From Fulvimarina sp039652615 (GTDB lineage: Bacteria > Pseudomonadota > Alphaproteobacteria > Rhizobiales > Rhizobiaceae): a DNA stretch of 64,000 nucleotides. This document shows positions 1 through 8,654 of this stretch, in pieces (position 1 is the stretch's first letter; each line of letters begins with the position of its first letter). The DNA lies in NCBI RefSeq assembly GCF_039652615.1, contig NZ_JBDJAC010000016.1:4945-68944 (forward strand). Direction: 5' to 3'. The notes below the pieces were generated by a model. It had not been told where the DNA came from and ran no database searches. It worked only from the letters and a program-made list of their open reading frames with translations. Both the position numbers and the translations under genes were made by a program.

Positions 1-2
1 CG

Positions 3-50
3 CGCATCTATTCGTCCGATCTCGCCCACGCCATCGCGAAGAATGCATAG
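3..50 (+). CDS. 3' end of an unidentified gene entering the window
   Basis: Fifteen codons (ending in residues SDLAHAIAKNA) run from the window edge to a TAG stop. The residues look like ordinary protein sequence, and the next convincing gene starts only at 415, so this is probably the C-terminus of an upstream gene. It is too short to assign a family. Confidence 0.3.
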   Translation, partial: RIYSSDLAHAIAKNA

Positions 51-414
51 GTCCTATGCACTCAATTCATCGCTCTTGATCGGGCGCGTTAACCTGATCT
101 TCATTGATTCTTGCATGGGTTCAAATGCGGTGTTCGAAAGGCTTTGAAGCGCCTTTCTGCGCGGTCCAGCAGCAGGCATCTTCATGCTGATTCTGATGTG
201 ATGACAAGATGGTCTGGCAGTTCTGAAGCCCTGCATTGCCGGCGATGTCCTTCGTTCCTGTCCAACGAAGGGGGCTCGCTCGGTGTTTCGTCGACGATGG
301 ACCATGCCGCGCGCACATTGCTGTCATTCACGTCTTGCCGAGCGGCTTTCGCGCTAAATCTTGGGGGTTAGCAGAATGGCGTTGCAACGCGCTGAATGAC
401 GGAAGGGTTTCGGC
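51..414. other. Intergenic region upstream of poxB
   Basis: No open frame here looks like a protein. The only clear signal is a purine-rich ribosome binding site (GGAAGG) just before the ATG at 415. It presumably contains the poxB promoter, which I could not place. Confidence 0.5.
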
Positions 415-2139
415 ATGGCCAAGACAATCGCTGATCTTTTGACCGAAACGCTCGCAGATTGCGGTGTGAGCCGCATCTGGGGCGTGACGGGCGACAGCCT
501 GAATGGCATCGCGGCAAGTCTGGAGAAGCAGAAGTCCATAAAGTGGATGCATGTCCGGCATGAAGAGGTCGCAGCCTTCGCAGCGGGTGCCGAAGCGGCG
601 GTGACCGGGGAACTTGCTGTCTGTGCTGGCTCCTGCGGGCCGGGCAATCTTCACCTGATCAACGGTCTGTTCGACTGTCAGCGCAATCATGTCCCCGTGC
701 TGGCGATCGCGAGCCATATTCCGTCCAGCGAGATCGGTCTCAACTATTTCCAGGAGACGCATCCGACAGAGCTCTTCAAGGAGTGCTCGGATTTCGTCGA
801 ACTCGTCTCGAACGCCAAGCAGATGCCCGAAATTCTTCATCGTGCGATCCGCACCGCGATCGGTCGGCAGGGCGTGGCGGTTCTCGTCATTCCGGGCGAC
901 GTGTCCCTGCAGGAGGTCGAGGAGGGCGTAAAGTCCACGATTGCGCCGCTGGCGCGACCTGCGGTGACGCCGCCTGTTCAGGAAATCGATCGCCTTGCGG
1001 AGACCCTCGACGGATCCGAGGCGGTCACGCTTCTGTGCGGCGCGGGCTGCGCCGGCGCTCATGATGAGGTCGTCGCACTGGCGGAACGGCTCAACAGCCC
1101 GACGGTCCACGCCTATCGCGGCAAGGAACATATCGAATGGGAGAATCCCTTCGATGTCGGCATGACCGGATTGATCGGCTTTTCCTCTGGCTATCACGCC
1201 ATGATGGAATGCGACACGCTCGTCATGCTCGGGACGGACTTCCCTTATCGCAACTTCCTTCCCAAGAAGGCGAAAGTGATTCAGGTCGATCGCGATCCGT
1301 CGGCGCTTGGGCGGCGGGCCAATCTTCACCAGGCGATCCACGGCGATGTGAAGGCGACGATCGACCAGCTGCTGCCCAAAATCCGCGAAGGGCGATCCGA
1401 TGCCTTTCTCAAGACGGCGATTCAGCACTACAAGAGCGCGCGGCAGGGTCTCGACGAGCTCGCCGAGCCACGCAAGGCCGGCAAGCCGCTTCATCCGCAA
1501 TATGTGGCACGAATCGTCGATGAACTGGCCGCAGAGGACGCCATTTTCACGGCAGATGTCGGGACGCCTGCCGTCTGGGCTGCACGCTATCTCAAGATGA
1601 ACGGCAAGCGGCGGCTGGTCGGCTCCTTCTCGCACGGGTCCATGGCCAACGCGATGCCGCAGGCCCTCGGCGCCCAGGGTGCTTATCCGGATCGTCAGGT
1701 CATCTCTCTTTCGGGCGATGGCGGACTGACCATGCTTCTCGGCGACATTCTGACGGCAAAGCAGATGAAGCTGCCGATCAAGATGGTCGTCTTCAACAAC
1801 GGCTCCCTCGGCTTCGTCGAGATGGAGATGAAGGGCGCTGGCTATCTGCCGACGAACGTGGCGCTCGACAGTCCCGATTTCGCGCAGCTCGCAAAGTCCT
1901 GCGGCATCGGCGGCTGGCGCGTCGAGAATTCGGACGATCTGAAGAATACGCTCCGCGAGGCATATTCATACGATGGTCCGGCCCTGGTCGACGTTTCGGT
2001 GGCGCGGCACGAACTCTCGATGCCGCCGAAGATCCAGGCCGCACAGGCCAAGGGCTTCAGCCTCTATACCTTGCGCGCGATCATGTCGGGACGAGGCGAC
2101 GAAATCCTCGAACTGGCGGAAACCAATCTCTTCCGGTGA
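415..2139 (+). CDS. poxB: Thiamine-diphosphate pyruvate oxidase/dehydrogenase, PoxB type
   Basis: A 574-residue ThDP-dependent enzyme, close to the 572 residues of E. coli PoxB, which decarboxylates pyruvate to acetate and CO2 and passes electrons through FAD to ubiquinone at the membrane. The three-domain plan is visible. The N-terminal PYR domain has the ThDP-activating glutamate in RHEEVAAFAAGAEA (about residue 50). A central FAD/nucleotide domain follows. The C-terminal PP domain has the GDGG...VVFNN ThDP-binding motif near residues 440-465. The early segment GSCGPGNLHLINGL is typical of PoxB. The ATG is preceded by GGAAGG. The gene stands alone. Acetolactate synthase and oxalyl-CoA decarboxylase are related, but overall similarity favours PoxB. 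Confidence 0.87.
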   Translation: MAKTIADLLTETLADCGVSRIWGVTGDSLNGIAASLEKQKSIKWMHVRHEEVAAFAAGAEAAVTGELAVCAGSCGPGNLHLINGLFDCQRNHVPVLAIASHIPSSEIGLNYFQETHPTELFKECSDFVELVSNAKQMPEILHRAIRTAIGRQGVAVLVIPGDVSLQEVEEGVKSTIAPLARPAVTPPVQEIDRLAETLDGSEAVTLLCGAGCAGAHDEVVALAERLNSPTVHAYRGKEHIEWENPFDVGMTGLIGFSSGYHAMMECDTLVMLGTDFPYRNFLPKKAKVIQVDRDPSALGRRANLHQAIHGDVKATIDQLLPKIREGRSDAFLKTAIQHYKSARQGLDELAEPRKAGKPLHPQYVARIVDELAAEDAIFTADVGTPAVWAARYLKMNGKRRLVGSFSHGSMANAMPQALGAQGAYPDRQVISLSGDGGLTMLLGDILTAKQMKLPIKMVVFNNGSLGFVEMEMKGAGYLPTNVALDSPDFAQLAKSCGIGGWRVENSDDLKNTLREAYSYDGPALVDVSVARHELSMPPKIQAAQAKGFSLYTLRAIMSGRGDEILELAETNLFR

Positions 2140-2181
2140 GCTGCGGCGCATAGAGGCCTGAAGTTCTCAGCCATCGTTATT

Positions 2182-2220
2182 GCGTCGAACCGGAATCGGC
2201 ACTGTTTTTCGGTTTGACGC
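2182..2220. terminator. Hairpin between convergent poxB and extensin-like gene
   Basis: GCGTCGAACCG (2182-2192) can pair with CGGTTTGACGC (2210-2220), with one G-U pair across a T-rich loop. It lies exactly between two convergent genes, but no U-run follows the stem on either strand, so termination is an inference. Confidence 0.35.
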
Positions 2221-2221
2221 T

Positions 2222-3298
2222 TCAGCGGCAATACGGACCGTTGGAGCGGGCAGCGAGATCGAAGTGGAAGTGGCTTGCGTGGTCCGCGTCCGTCCCCGGT
2301 CCCAGAACCGTGGTGAAAGGACCACAAGCTGCTTCCCTGACCTCTTGAAGAAACTTGCCTTCCGGTGACTGCGGATCTGCGTTCGAAACCGGAACCTCGG
2401 TATCCTCGAATACGAAGGCGCCGATATCGATCGCGGCGCCGCGAGCATGTTCGGAGATCTTTTCTCCTGAGCCGCGATTGCGGCAGACATAGGTTGAGAC
2501 ACGCGCCAATCCGGTCAGGGTCCGGTCCGGAAAATAGGTCTTCGCGGCGGGCTCGACCGCCGATGTCACCCAGCGCTCCAAAGCGTCGGCGACCGGGCAC
2601 CACATCTGCGTCTCGGACCTCACGGCAATGCCATTGGAGAGTCTTGTAACCGAGACAGGCCGAAGTACGCCGCAGCTTCCAGTGTTGATCGACTTGCCTG
2701 TTGCGAATATCACACCGAGCTTTTCAAGCCGGGCTTCGCATTCCTCGGAGGCAAGGAGCGCACCGGCTGCGCGCACGGCGGTGGCTGGCGTTACCGATTT
2801 GAGCTTGGTTCGAGATGGACTGGGCAAGGAATCATCTTGCGGCGCCGTTTTCGACGGAGAGGCGTCGGTGGATGAGGACGCAGCGTCTTCAGGCGCTTCG
2901 CCATTATCCGGGCGTGCTTCCGGCAGCGGCACGGCATCGGCCTTTGCAGATATCGACTTCTGCTCAGCGTCCGGCTGGTTGGGCTGCTCCGTCCCGATCG
3001 AAGAAGGGGCCGCTGTCGGCTCCGCGTCAGCACCTTCTTTGCGTAGCGCGCCGCCTTCAGGGGATGCGGGTTCTCGCTCACCCGCTTCTGGATCGTTGGT
3101 CTTCCGGCTGTTTGCCTCGTTGACGGATGCAGGGCTGACCGTTTCGGGTTTAGCGGCCCCATCCACCGCGTCGCCGCCTTCGCTCGTCGCTGCGTCCGGC
3201 CTCGCCTCTGGGCGAGGCACCGGGTCGCCCACCTCCTGTGCAAGGCTCCAACCCGGCACGGTGAGCAGCAGAAGAAGGCACGGCAGGGTCAGGCGCAT
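2222..3298 (-). CDS. Extensin-like C-terminal domain protein, secreted
   Basis: A 358-residue exported protein of unknown enzymatic role. Residues 1-20 form a signal peptide ending in LAQ. About residues 21-170 are low-complexity, rich in Pro, Ala, Glu and Ser, and likely span or bind the cell wall. The C-terminal ~190 residues match the extensin-like family (PF06904): conserved cysteines, and histidines in ISEHARGAAIDIGAF and DADHASHFHFDLA. These recall the metal-binding residues of D,D-/L,D-carboxypeptidase-like folds, so peptidoglycan hydrolysis is possible. The family is common in Hyphomicrobiales. It lies 82 bases downstream of the CDP-alcohol phosphotransferase on the same strand. Confidence 0.8.
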   Translation of the reverse strand: MRLTLPCLLLLLTVPGWSLAQEVGDPVPRPEARPDAATSEGGDAVDGAAKPETVSPASVNEANSRKTNDPEAGEREPASPEGGALRKEGADAEPTAAPSSIGTEQPNQPDAEQKSISAKADAVPLPEARPDNGEAPEDAASSSTDASPSKTAPQDDSLPSPSRTKLKSVTPATAVRAAGALLASEECEARLEKLGVIFATGKSINTGSCGVLRPVSVTRLSNGIAVRSETQMWCPVADALERWVTSAVEPAAKTYFPDRTLTGLARVSTYVCRNRGSGEKISEHARGAAIDIGAFVFEDTEVPVSNADPQSPEGKFLQEVREAACGPFTTVLGPGTDADHASHFHFDLAARSNGPYCR

Positions 3299-3380
3299 GG
3301 GATGCTCGCTTCCAGTGGTCGGCCGCCAGACGCTCCGCTCAATTGTTGTTGCTTTTGCGGCGCTTAAAGTCAGAGCGGGC

Positions 3381-3989
3381 TCAATCGAGCGTTCGCCTTG
3401 CGCGCAGGATCCGGGCGAGAAAGGTGATGGCGGTCAGGCTCGCGAAGAGCCAGGCGAGAACCGGGAAGACGCCGGGAAACAGACAAAAAAGGGCGAAGAA
3501 CACGAAGGTCTCCGTTCCCTCCATGAGCCCTTCGGTGAAGGCGAGCGCCTTTCCGCCCCGAGCGGTCTCGTCGGCCTTGTCCTGTTTTTCCAGCATCAGG
3601 GCGAAAGCCAGAACGCTGCCGCCATTCGCATAGAAGGCGAGCAACAGGACCGCGCCAGCGACGGCGTTTCGATCGGGATCGGCGATAACAAAGGCGAGCG
3701 GGATGGCACCGTAAAAGACGAAATCGAGAACGATATCGAGCATGCCGCCGAAATCGGTCTTGCGTGTTGCCCGGGCGACGGCTCCGTCGAGGCCATCGCA
3801 GAGGCGGGACAGTGCGCCGACGACGAGGCCTGCAGTGTAGTGTTCCGAGGCAATGAGCCCGGCGGCGACGAGACCGATCGCAAGTCCGACGAGCGTCACC
3901 GTGTTCGCTGTCACGCCTGATGCGACCAGCATGCTTGCGATGCGATCGACGAGCGGATCAATTCGTTTGCGCAAGCGGATATCGAACAT
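3381..3989 (-). CDS. CDP-alcohol phosphatidyltransferase family membrane enzyme
   Basis: A 202-residue integral membrane protein with several hydrophobic segments. Residues about 60-85 carry the CDP-OH-P signature DGLDGAVAR...G...D...D, which binds Mg2+ and the CDP group; the AR-to-G spacing is one residue shorter than the textbook motif. Family members transfer a phospho-alcohol from a CDP-activated donor in phospholipid synthesis. The true substrate (glycerol-phosphate, inositol-phosphate or other) cannot be read from the sequence. It is distinct from the Pcs enzyme at 32351. It is divergent from apaG. Confidence 0.82.
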   Translation of the reverse strand: MFDIRLRKRIDPLVDRIASMLVASGVTANTVTLVGLAIGLVAAGLIASEHYTAGLVVGALSRLCDGLDGAVARATRKTDFGGMLDIVLDFVFYGAIPLAFVIADPDRNAVAGAVLLLAFYANGGSVLAFALMLEKQDKADETARGGKALAFTEGLMEGTETFVFFALFCLFPGVFPVLAWLFASLTAITFLARILRARRTLD

Positions 3990-4172
3990 GTCGGGAGGCG
4001 CGATCCGGTGGGTGATGTCTGTGGCACCCTATCCCAGCAGCACATCCACGTCATTGTCGTTTTCCCGCTGAATGCCGCAACTGCGAACGAAGATGCTCGC
4101 CAGATGGCGCAAAGCCCCTATCTCGGAAGTTCAGCGACCAGCCTCCAAATCTCGCTGCCAACGAGCGAACCG

Positions 4173-4568
4173 ATGTATCAGCTGCGAACCGACGACATTC
4201 TCATCTCTGTGACCCCGAACTTTCTGCCTGAACAGTCCGAGCCGGAAGAGAGCCGCTATGTCTGGGCCTACACGGTCTCGATCGAGAACCTTGGCGAGAA
4301 GACCGTGCAGCTGATCGATCGCTACTGGCGGATCACAGATGAGAAGGGAAACGTGCAGGAAGTGGCAGGGGCTGGTGTCGTTGGAGATCAGCCGGTGATC
4401 GCGCCTGGCGACAGCTACACCTATACGTCCGGCTGCCCGCTTCCGACTCCGTCCGGCATCATGCAGGGCCATTACGGAATGCTCGACAGTGACGGCACGC
4501 GCTTTATGGCCGAGGTGCCGGCGTTTTCGCTCGACATACCCCAGAAAGGCCGCCGAACCCTGAATTGA
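4173..4568 (+). CDS. apaG: ApaG (Co2+/Mg2+ efflux-associated protein)
   Basis: A 131-residue protein of the ApaG/DUF525 family, a small fibronectin-III-like beta-sandwich. Diagnostic stretches are SRYVWAYTVSIENLGEKTVQL, RYWRITDEKGN, VVGDQPVIAPGDSYTYTSG and GIMQGHYGM. E. coli apaG was linked to metal resistance and Ap4A metabolism, but its molecular role is unclear. The frame remains open upstream to a GTG at 4008, giving 186 codons. I chose the ATG at 4173 because it gives the usual family length of about 130 and starts where homology begins (MYQLRTDDI). An ATG at 4104 is also possible. Confidence 0.88.
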   Translation: MYQLRTDDILISVTPNFLPEQSEPEESRYVWAYTVSIENLGEKTVQLIDRYWRITDEKGNVQEVAGAGVVGDQPVIAPGDSYTYTSGCPLPTPSGIMQGHYGMLDSDGTRFMAEVPAFSLDIPQKGRRTLN

Positions 4569-4594
4569 TCGCTCAGGGCGCGGTCAATATTCGC

Positions 4595-5506
4595 CTATGT
4601 CCGCGCCTTTCTGCCCCTCGGCAGGGCCACGAGAGATCCGGCGATAATGAGCGGCGTGGCAATCAGGAAGGATTCGTTCGGCATTTCGGCGAAGACGAGC
4701 AGACCGGCAAGCGCAGCCCAGAGGATCGAGAGATATTCGAACGGCGCGAGGGCTGCCGCGTCTGCATGGCGGAACGAGAGCGTCATCAGGATATGCGCGA
4801 TCCCGCCAAAGAGACCTGCCCCGACCAAGAGCATCGCCTCTGCCGGGGTCGGCATCGTCCAGCCGAATGGCAAGGTCGCAAGCCCCGCAACGGCGGAAAC
4901 GACGGCGAACCAGAGGGCGATCGCGCCGGCCTTTTCACCCGCCTTCGATAGCCGCCGAACCTGGATCAGCGCGCCGGCGGTTAAAAGCGCCGTCGCCAGC
5001 CCCATGAAGAGACCTAGCGACGATCCCTCAGGGAGGTTTCCCGACAGGGCCGGAAGGGCGAAGGCAGCCCCGCCGCAAAGGCCAAGGGCGATCCCGCTGA
5101 TTCTCTTGGCGTTCAGGTTTTCTTGTAGAAAAAGCCAGCCGAGAAGTGCCAGCATGACCGGAGACAGGTAGGACAGGAGTGTCGCCTCCGCGAGCGGGAG
5201 CATGCGGATGGTGGCAAAGGACGTGAACATGGCCGTCGCTCCAAGAAGCGAGCGCGCCATATGACCAAAAGGACGCTTTGTCCCGAGACCCCGTGGAAAA
5301 TCGCCCGTCCACTACAAGAAGAGGACGAGGGGTAACAGCGCGACGGCGGAGCGAAAGAAGACCACCTGGCCAAGCGGCACCGACTGGCCGAGAGCCGTGA
5401 TGCAGACGCCCATTCCGGCGAAGGCGAGGGTGGAGCCGATGCGCAGCACGACGCCGAGGGCTTCGCTCGGCAACGGGCTGCGAATGTCTTCGCTTGATGA
5501 GCTCAT
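4595..5506 (-). pseudogene. EamA/DMT-family exporter interrupted by an in-frame amber codon
   Basis: One continuous reading frame of 304 codons encodes a ten-helix drug/metabolite (EamA) transporter, but codon 65 is TAG (5312-5314). Before it the frame reads ...AVALLPLVLFL. After it the frame continues as WTGDFPRGLGTKRPFGH and two EamA repeats (GATAMFTSFATIRMLPLAEA, LSYLSPVMLALLGWLFLQE). No base is gained or lost, so one substitution explains the break. A restart at 5260 would give a 221-residue protein lacking the first helices. The intact start codon overlaps the stop of the ABC ATPase by four bases (ATGA), so it was the fourth gene of that operon. A sequencing error is the alternative. Confidence 0.8.
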
Positions 5507-6267
5507 TCGCTGAGAAACCGGATATGCGGACGGGACGTGTTGTCGAGGGCGCTAATATGCGCGTCGATGCGAAAAACGTCCTTCAGGAGCCTTTCGTTCA
5601 GCACCGTTGCTGGAGGACCGCATTCGACGAGACTGCCGTTCTGCATCACGGCGATCCGGTCGCAGAACATGGCCGCGAGGTTGAGGTCGTGCAGCGCCAC
5701 GACACTGGTCAGGTCGAGGTCGCGCACCATTCGCAGGATCTCGATCTGGTGATGGATGTCGAGATGGTTGGTCGGCTCGTCGAGAAACATAATGCTGGGC
5801 GATTGGGCAAGCGCCCGGGCGATATGGACCCGCTGGCGTTCGCCGCCGGAAAGCGTCTGCCAGGCCTGTGCCCGATGCCCCATCATGTCGACGCGGGTCA
5901 GCGCGCTGGTGACCGCCTCCTCGTCCGCGGCAGACCAGCCGGAAAGAGCAGACCGGTGCGGGGTGCGACCGAGCTTCACCACGTCGCGCACTGAGACATT
6001 CGTGTCTGTTGCCGAACTCTGATGCACGAATGCTATCTGGCGGGCGAGCGCGCGGCGCGACATGCCGGCAATGTTCCGGCCCTCGATCTCGATCGTACCG
6101 GATCGGGGTCGCTTCAGGCCCGCCAGCAGCCGCAGGAGCGAGGACTTTCCCGAACCGTTCGGGCCGATCAGCCCGAGGGTTTCGCCCCGCTCGACCGACA
6201 CAGACACTTCGCGGACGATGGTCTTGCGCCCAACACCCCAGACGAGATTTCGTGCATCGATCGTCAT
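5503..6267 (-). CDS. Iron-siderophore/metal-chelate ABC importer, ATP-binding protein
   Basis: A 254-residue ABC ATPase of the FecE/BtuD/FhuC type. It has the Walker A motif GPNGSGKSS near residue 36, signature LSGGERQRV, Walker B IMFLDEPTNHLD and the switch histidine in VVALHDLNLA. The NHLD tail and overall size are typical of ATPases that pair with FecCD permeases. The ATG at 6267 overlaps the permease stop by four bases. The frame stays open well upstream, but that part is antisense-like noise inside the permease gene. The substrate could be ferric siderophore, haem or cobalamin; with this binding protein, iron chelate is the default guess. Confidence 0.9.
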   Translation of the reverse strand: MTIDARNLVWGVGRKTIVREVSVSVERGETLGLIGPNGSGKSSLLRLLAGLKRPRSGTIEIEGRNIAGMSRRALARQIAFVHQSSATDTNVSVRDVVKLGRTPHRSALSGWSAADEEAVTSALTRVDMMGHRAQAWQTLSGGERQRVHIARALAQSPSIMFLDEPTNHLDIHHQIEILRMVRDLDLTSVVALHDLNLAAMFCDRIAVMQNGSLVECGPPATVLNERLLKDVFRIDAHISALDNTSRPHIRFLSE

Positions 6268-7304
6268 GTCTGTGGCCGTGAGCGATAAAGGATGAGGGCG
6301 AAGAAGGGCACGCCGACCAGGGCGGTCACCACGCCGATTGGCACTGTCTGCTGGCTGACGATGACGCGCGATGCGATGTCGGCCAGCACCATGAAGACGG
6401 CACCGATGGCAGCGCAAGCGGGGAGCAAGCGCAGATGCATCGGCCCCACGATATAGCGGGCCGCATGGGGCACCACGAGACCGACAAAGCCAATTGCCCC
6501 GACCATGCTGACGATCGTCGCGGTAATCATGGCGGTCAGCGCGAACAGGACCAGACGAATGCGCGCCACGGGAACGCCGAGCGCCGCCGCATCCTCGTCG
6601 CCGAAGGTGAAGGCATCGAGCGCCCGAGCCATCCACAGGCAGACACCCAGCCCCAGCGCCACGACGACGATCAGGAGATGAAAATCGGGCCAGCGCACGC
6701 CGCCGAAGCTGCCGAGCAGCCAGAACATGACGTCGCGCGCCTGCTGCGCATTGCCGGAGGTGGTTACGATGTAGGAGGTGAGCGCATTGAAGAGTTGCGC
6801 TGCCGCGACGCCGGCGAGGATCGTATGGTTTGGGCCGCTCGTCGCTCCGTTGGAGAGAAGCGCGACCAGCGCGAAAGCGCTGAAGGCACCGGCAAAGGCA
6901 CCCATCGAGAGGGAAAGGCCTCCGCCGCCTATGCCCAGAACGATGACGCAGACCGCGCCGGTTGACGCGCCCGCCGACACACCGAGCACGAAAGGCTCGG
7001 CAAGGGGATTGCGAAGGAGCGCCTGCAGGATCGCGCCGCAAAGGGCGAGACCTGCCCCGGAGAGTGCCGCCACCAACGCCCGGCTGAGGCGCAGGTCCCA
7101 GACGACGCTTTGCTCGATTGGCGGGATCTCGGCGCTTGTCAGATCAAGCCCGTTCGTGACGGCAAGAAACACCGTATGAAGGCTGATGGCATAATCGCCA
7201 ATGGCGGTCGCCACGGCGACCACGAAGCCGAGCAAAAGAAGTGAGAGCACCAGAAACAGGGCCAGCCAGCCGGCCCCGCTTCCGGTCTGGGCGCGGGTCG
7301 TCAC
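6264..7304 (-). CDS. FecCD-family permease of metal-chelate ABC importer
   Basis: A 346-residue, roughly ten-helix permease of the BtuC/FecCD family. Typical motifs are LRLSRALVAALSGAGLALCGAILQALLRNPLAEP near residues 72-105 and GFVGLVVPHAARYIVGP near 265-280, the loop that contacts the ATPase. It starts four bases inside the end of the binding-protein gene and ends four bases inside the ATPase gene, so the three are translationally coupled. As a single permease gene it presumably forms a homodimer. Confidence 0.92.
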   Translation of the reverse strand: MTTRAQTGSGAGWLALFLVLSLLLLGFVVAVATAIGDYAISLHTVFLAVTNGLDLTSAEIPPIEQSVVWDLRLSRALVAALSGAGLALCGAILQALLRNPLAEPFVLGVSAGASTGAVCVIVLGIGGGGLSLSMGAFAGAFSAFALVALLSNGATSGPNHTILAGVAAAQLFNALTSYIVTTSGNAQQARDVMFWLLGSFGGVRWPDFHLLIVVVALGLGVCLWMARALDAFTFGDEDAAALGVPVARIRLVLFALTAMITATIVSMVGAIGFVGLVVPHAARYIVGPMHLRLLPACAAIGAVFMVLADIASRVIVSQQTVPIGVVTALVGVPFFALILYRSRPQT

Positions 7305-8332
7305 GGAAGATCGAATGTCTTGAGCTGCTTTGCCACTTCCTCAGCACCGTACAGGGTGCGAATGCTCGGATTGGTCGCGGCCCCGCTCATCACGGCGATG
7401 CGCCCCGCCTTCACCGCTTCCATCTGGCTCACGGTGGGATCGGTCGTCAGAAACTCGATCTTGTTCTTGGCCTCGTCGAGGCCCCAGCGCTTGCGATCGA
7501 CCTGCGCAGCGACGATGACGGTCGGGTTCGAAGCCATGATGCCCTCCCAGCCGAGCGCCGGCCATTCCGCTTCGGTCTTGAGCGCGTTCGAGCCACCAAG
7601 CAGATGGGCGATATAGCCCGACGGGCCATTGCCCCCGGCCAGATAGGCGTCGTCGGCGGGCGAGGGGCTGGAGAACCAGAAGAGGAAGGTCAGGTCATCG
7701 CGTTTGGGAAATTCGGCTTTTAGCGCCGCTTCGCGGGCTTTCAGGTCGGCAATCAGAGCCTCACCGCGATCAGCGACATCGAAGATGCGCGCAAGGTCCT
7801 CGATCTCCTGGTAGAGAAGATCCATCGACCACAGATTCTTTCGCAGGCCATAGACGCTTGTCGCGGCGCTGTTGCTGGCATTATCCGTGTCGGTTTCCAC
7901 AGTGCAGGCGCTTGGCGACAGATAGGTGGGAATTTCGAATTTCTCGAAATCCTCGCGCTTGGCCACCTTGCTATCGGGACCTAGCAGCGTGGTGAGCATC
8001 GCGGCGACGAAATCCGGCTGCTTAGACAGGATCGATTCCAGCGTCGGGAATTCGACGGTCAGAACCTCGACCTTGTCGTTGGCGTCTTCAAGTTCTGGCA
8101 GCACCTTGTTCGGCCAGAAGGCGGTAGCGGCCATCCGGTCTTCGAGACCAAGCATGAACATGACCTCGGCGCTGTTCTGGCCGAGGGCTACGGCGCGCTC
8201 CGGCGCCTTCTCAAAGGTGACCTCGCGGCCGCAGTTTTCGATCGTCAGGGGGTAGGACGTCGGTTCGGTCCGCGCTGGCGTACAAACAATGACCGCAAGG
8301 CCGGTGAGTGCGATCAGGCACCTGTTCAGCAT
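7301..8332 (-). CDS. Periplasmic binding protein for metal-chelate ABC importer
   Basis: A 343-residue class III (FecB/BtuF-type, PF01497) substrate-binding protein that should capture the ligand in the periplasm. The ATG at 8332 begins a signal peptide (MLNRCLIALTGLAVIVCTPARTEP). An ATG 57 bases further upstream would put charged residues before it, so I prefer 8332. The mature part opens with YPLTIENCGREVTFEKAPERAVALGQ, the usual first beta-strand of the family. It has segments such as FPTLESILSKQPDFVAAML and ends in TLYGAEEVAKQL. First gene of the operon that continues through permease and ATPase to the broken EamA gene. Confidence 0.88.
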   Translation of the reverse strand: MLNRCLIALTGLAVIVCTPARTEPTSYPLTIENCGREVTFEKAPERAVALGQNSAEVMFMLGLEDRMAATAFWPNKVLPELEDANDKVEVLTVEFPTLESILSKQPDFVAAMLTTLLGPDSKVAKREDFEKFEIPTYLSPSACTVETDTDNASNSAATSVYGLRKNLWSMDLLYQEIEDLARIFDVADRGEALIADLKAREAALKAEFPKRDDLTFLFWFSSPSPADDAYLAGGNGPSGYIAHLLGGSNALKTEAEWPALGWEGIMASNPTVIVAAQVDRKRWGLDEAKNKIEFLTTDPTVSQMEAVKAGRIAVMSGAATNPSIRTLYGAEEVAKQLKTFDLP

Positions 8333-8654
8333 GTTCTTGTCCCATGTTCGGAAACGAATTCGAGCGCGTCGTAATCCTGCGTCCAGCATAAAACAAGAGT
8401 TCTTTTATCCAGATAAAGACCTACGGGTGAACGCAGAGTTTCGGCGAGCGCGATATCTGCCGAAAGGAAAAAGGTCTGAATGAAGGTCGCTGCCAATCCA
8501 GGCGAAACTGCCGGATTATGACGCTCGGCACGAATCCAGATTCGAATGGCAGACCAACGCCCAGAGAATCAAGGGGACGTGCGCGACCAAAATCCGAAGA
8601 CTGTTGTCAGGTTTCGTTTGTTCAGGCCTCCAGCAATCGAAGTCGGCTGCAGGC
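8333..8654. other. Intergenic region between importer operon and SDR gene
   Basis: About 320 bases with no credible gene. It is upstream of the minus-strand importer operon and downstream of the minus-strand SDR. It holds the AT-rich stretch around 8390-8430 (a plausible promoter area) and the foldable element at 8473-8555 described separately. Confidence 0.5.
8473..8555 (-). other. Candidate structured leader element upstream of importer operon
   Basis: Four complementary pairs nest within 83 bases: GGTCTG/CAGACC at the two ends, CGAAT..ATTCG (8531-8544), TGCC/GGCA (8527-8530 with 8491-8494), and AATCC-GGC/GCC-GGATT (8495-8517). On the minus strand it would lie about 140-220 bases before the binding-protein ATG. 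I do not recognise a known riboswitch; the cobalamin-box sequence is not seen. Chance pairing in GC-rich DNA remains possible. Confidence 0.3.

Noticed and set aside
328..1635. A 435-codon minus-strand open frame opposite poxB
   Set aside because: It is antisense to a clearly homologous gene in GC-rich DNA and its translation resembles no protein family.
2628..3920. A 430-codon plus-strand frame across the extensin-like and CDP-alcohol genes
   Set aside because: It is low-complexity, antisense to two recognised genes, and without homology.
8333..8654. Cobalamin riboswitch upstream of the BtuF/FecB-like gene
   Set aside because: The conserved B12 box (AGCCAGGAGACC-like) is not found on the minus strand.
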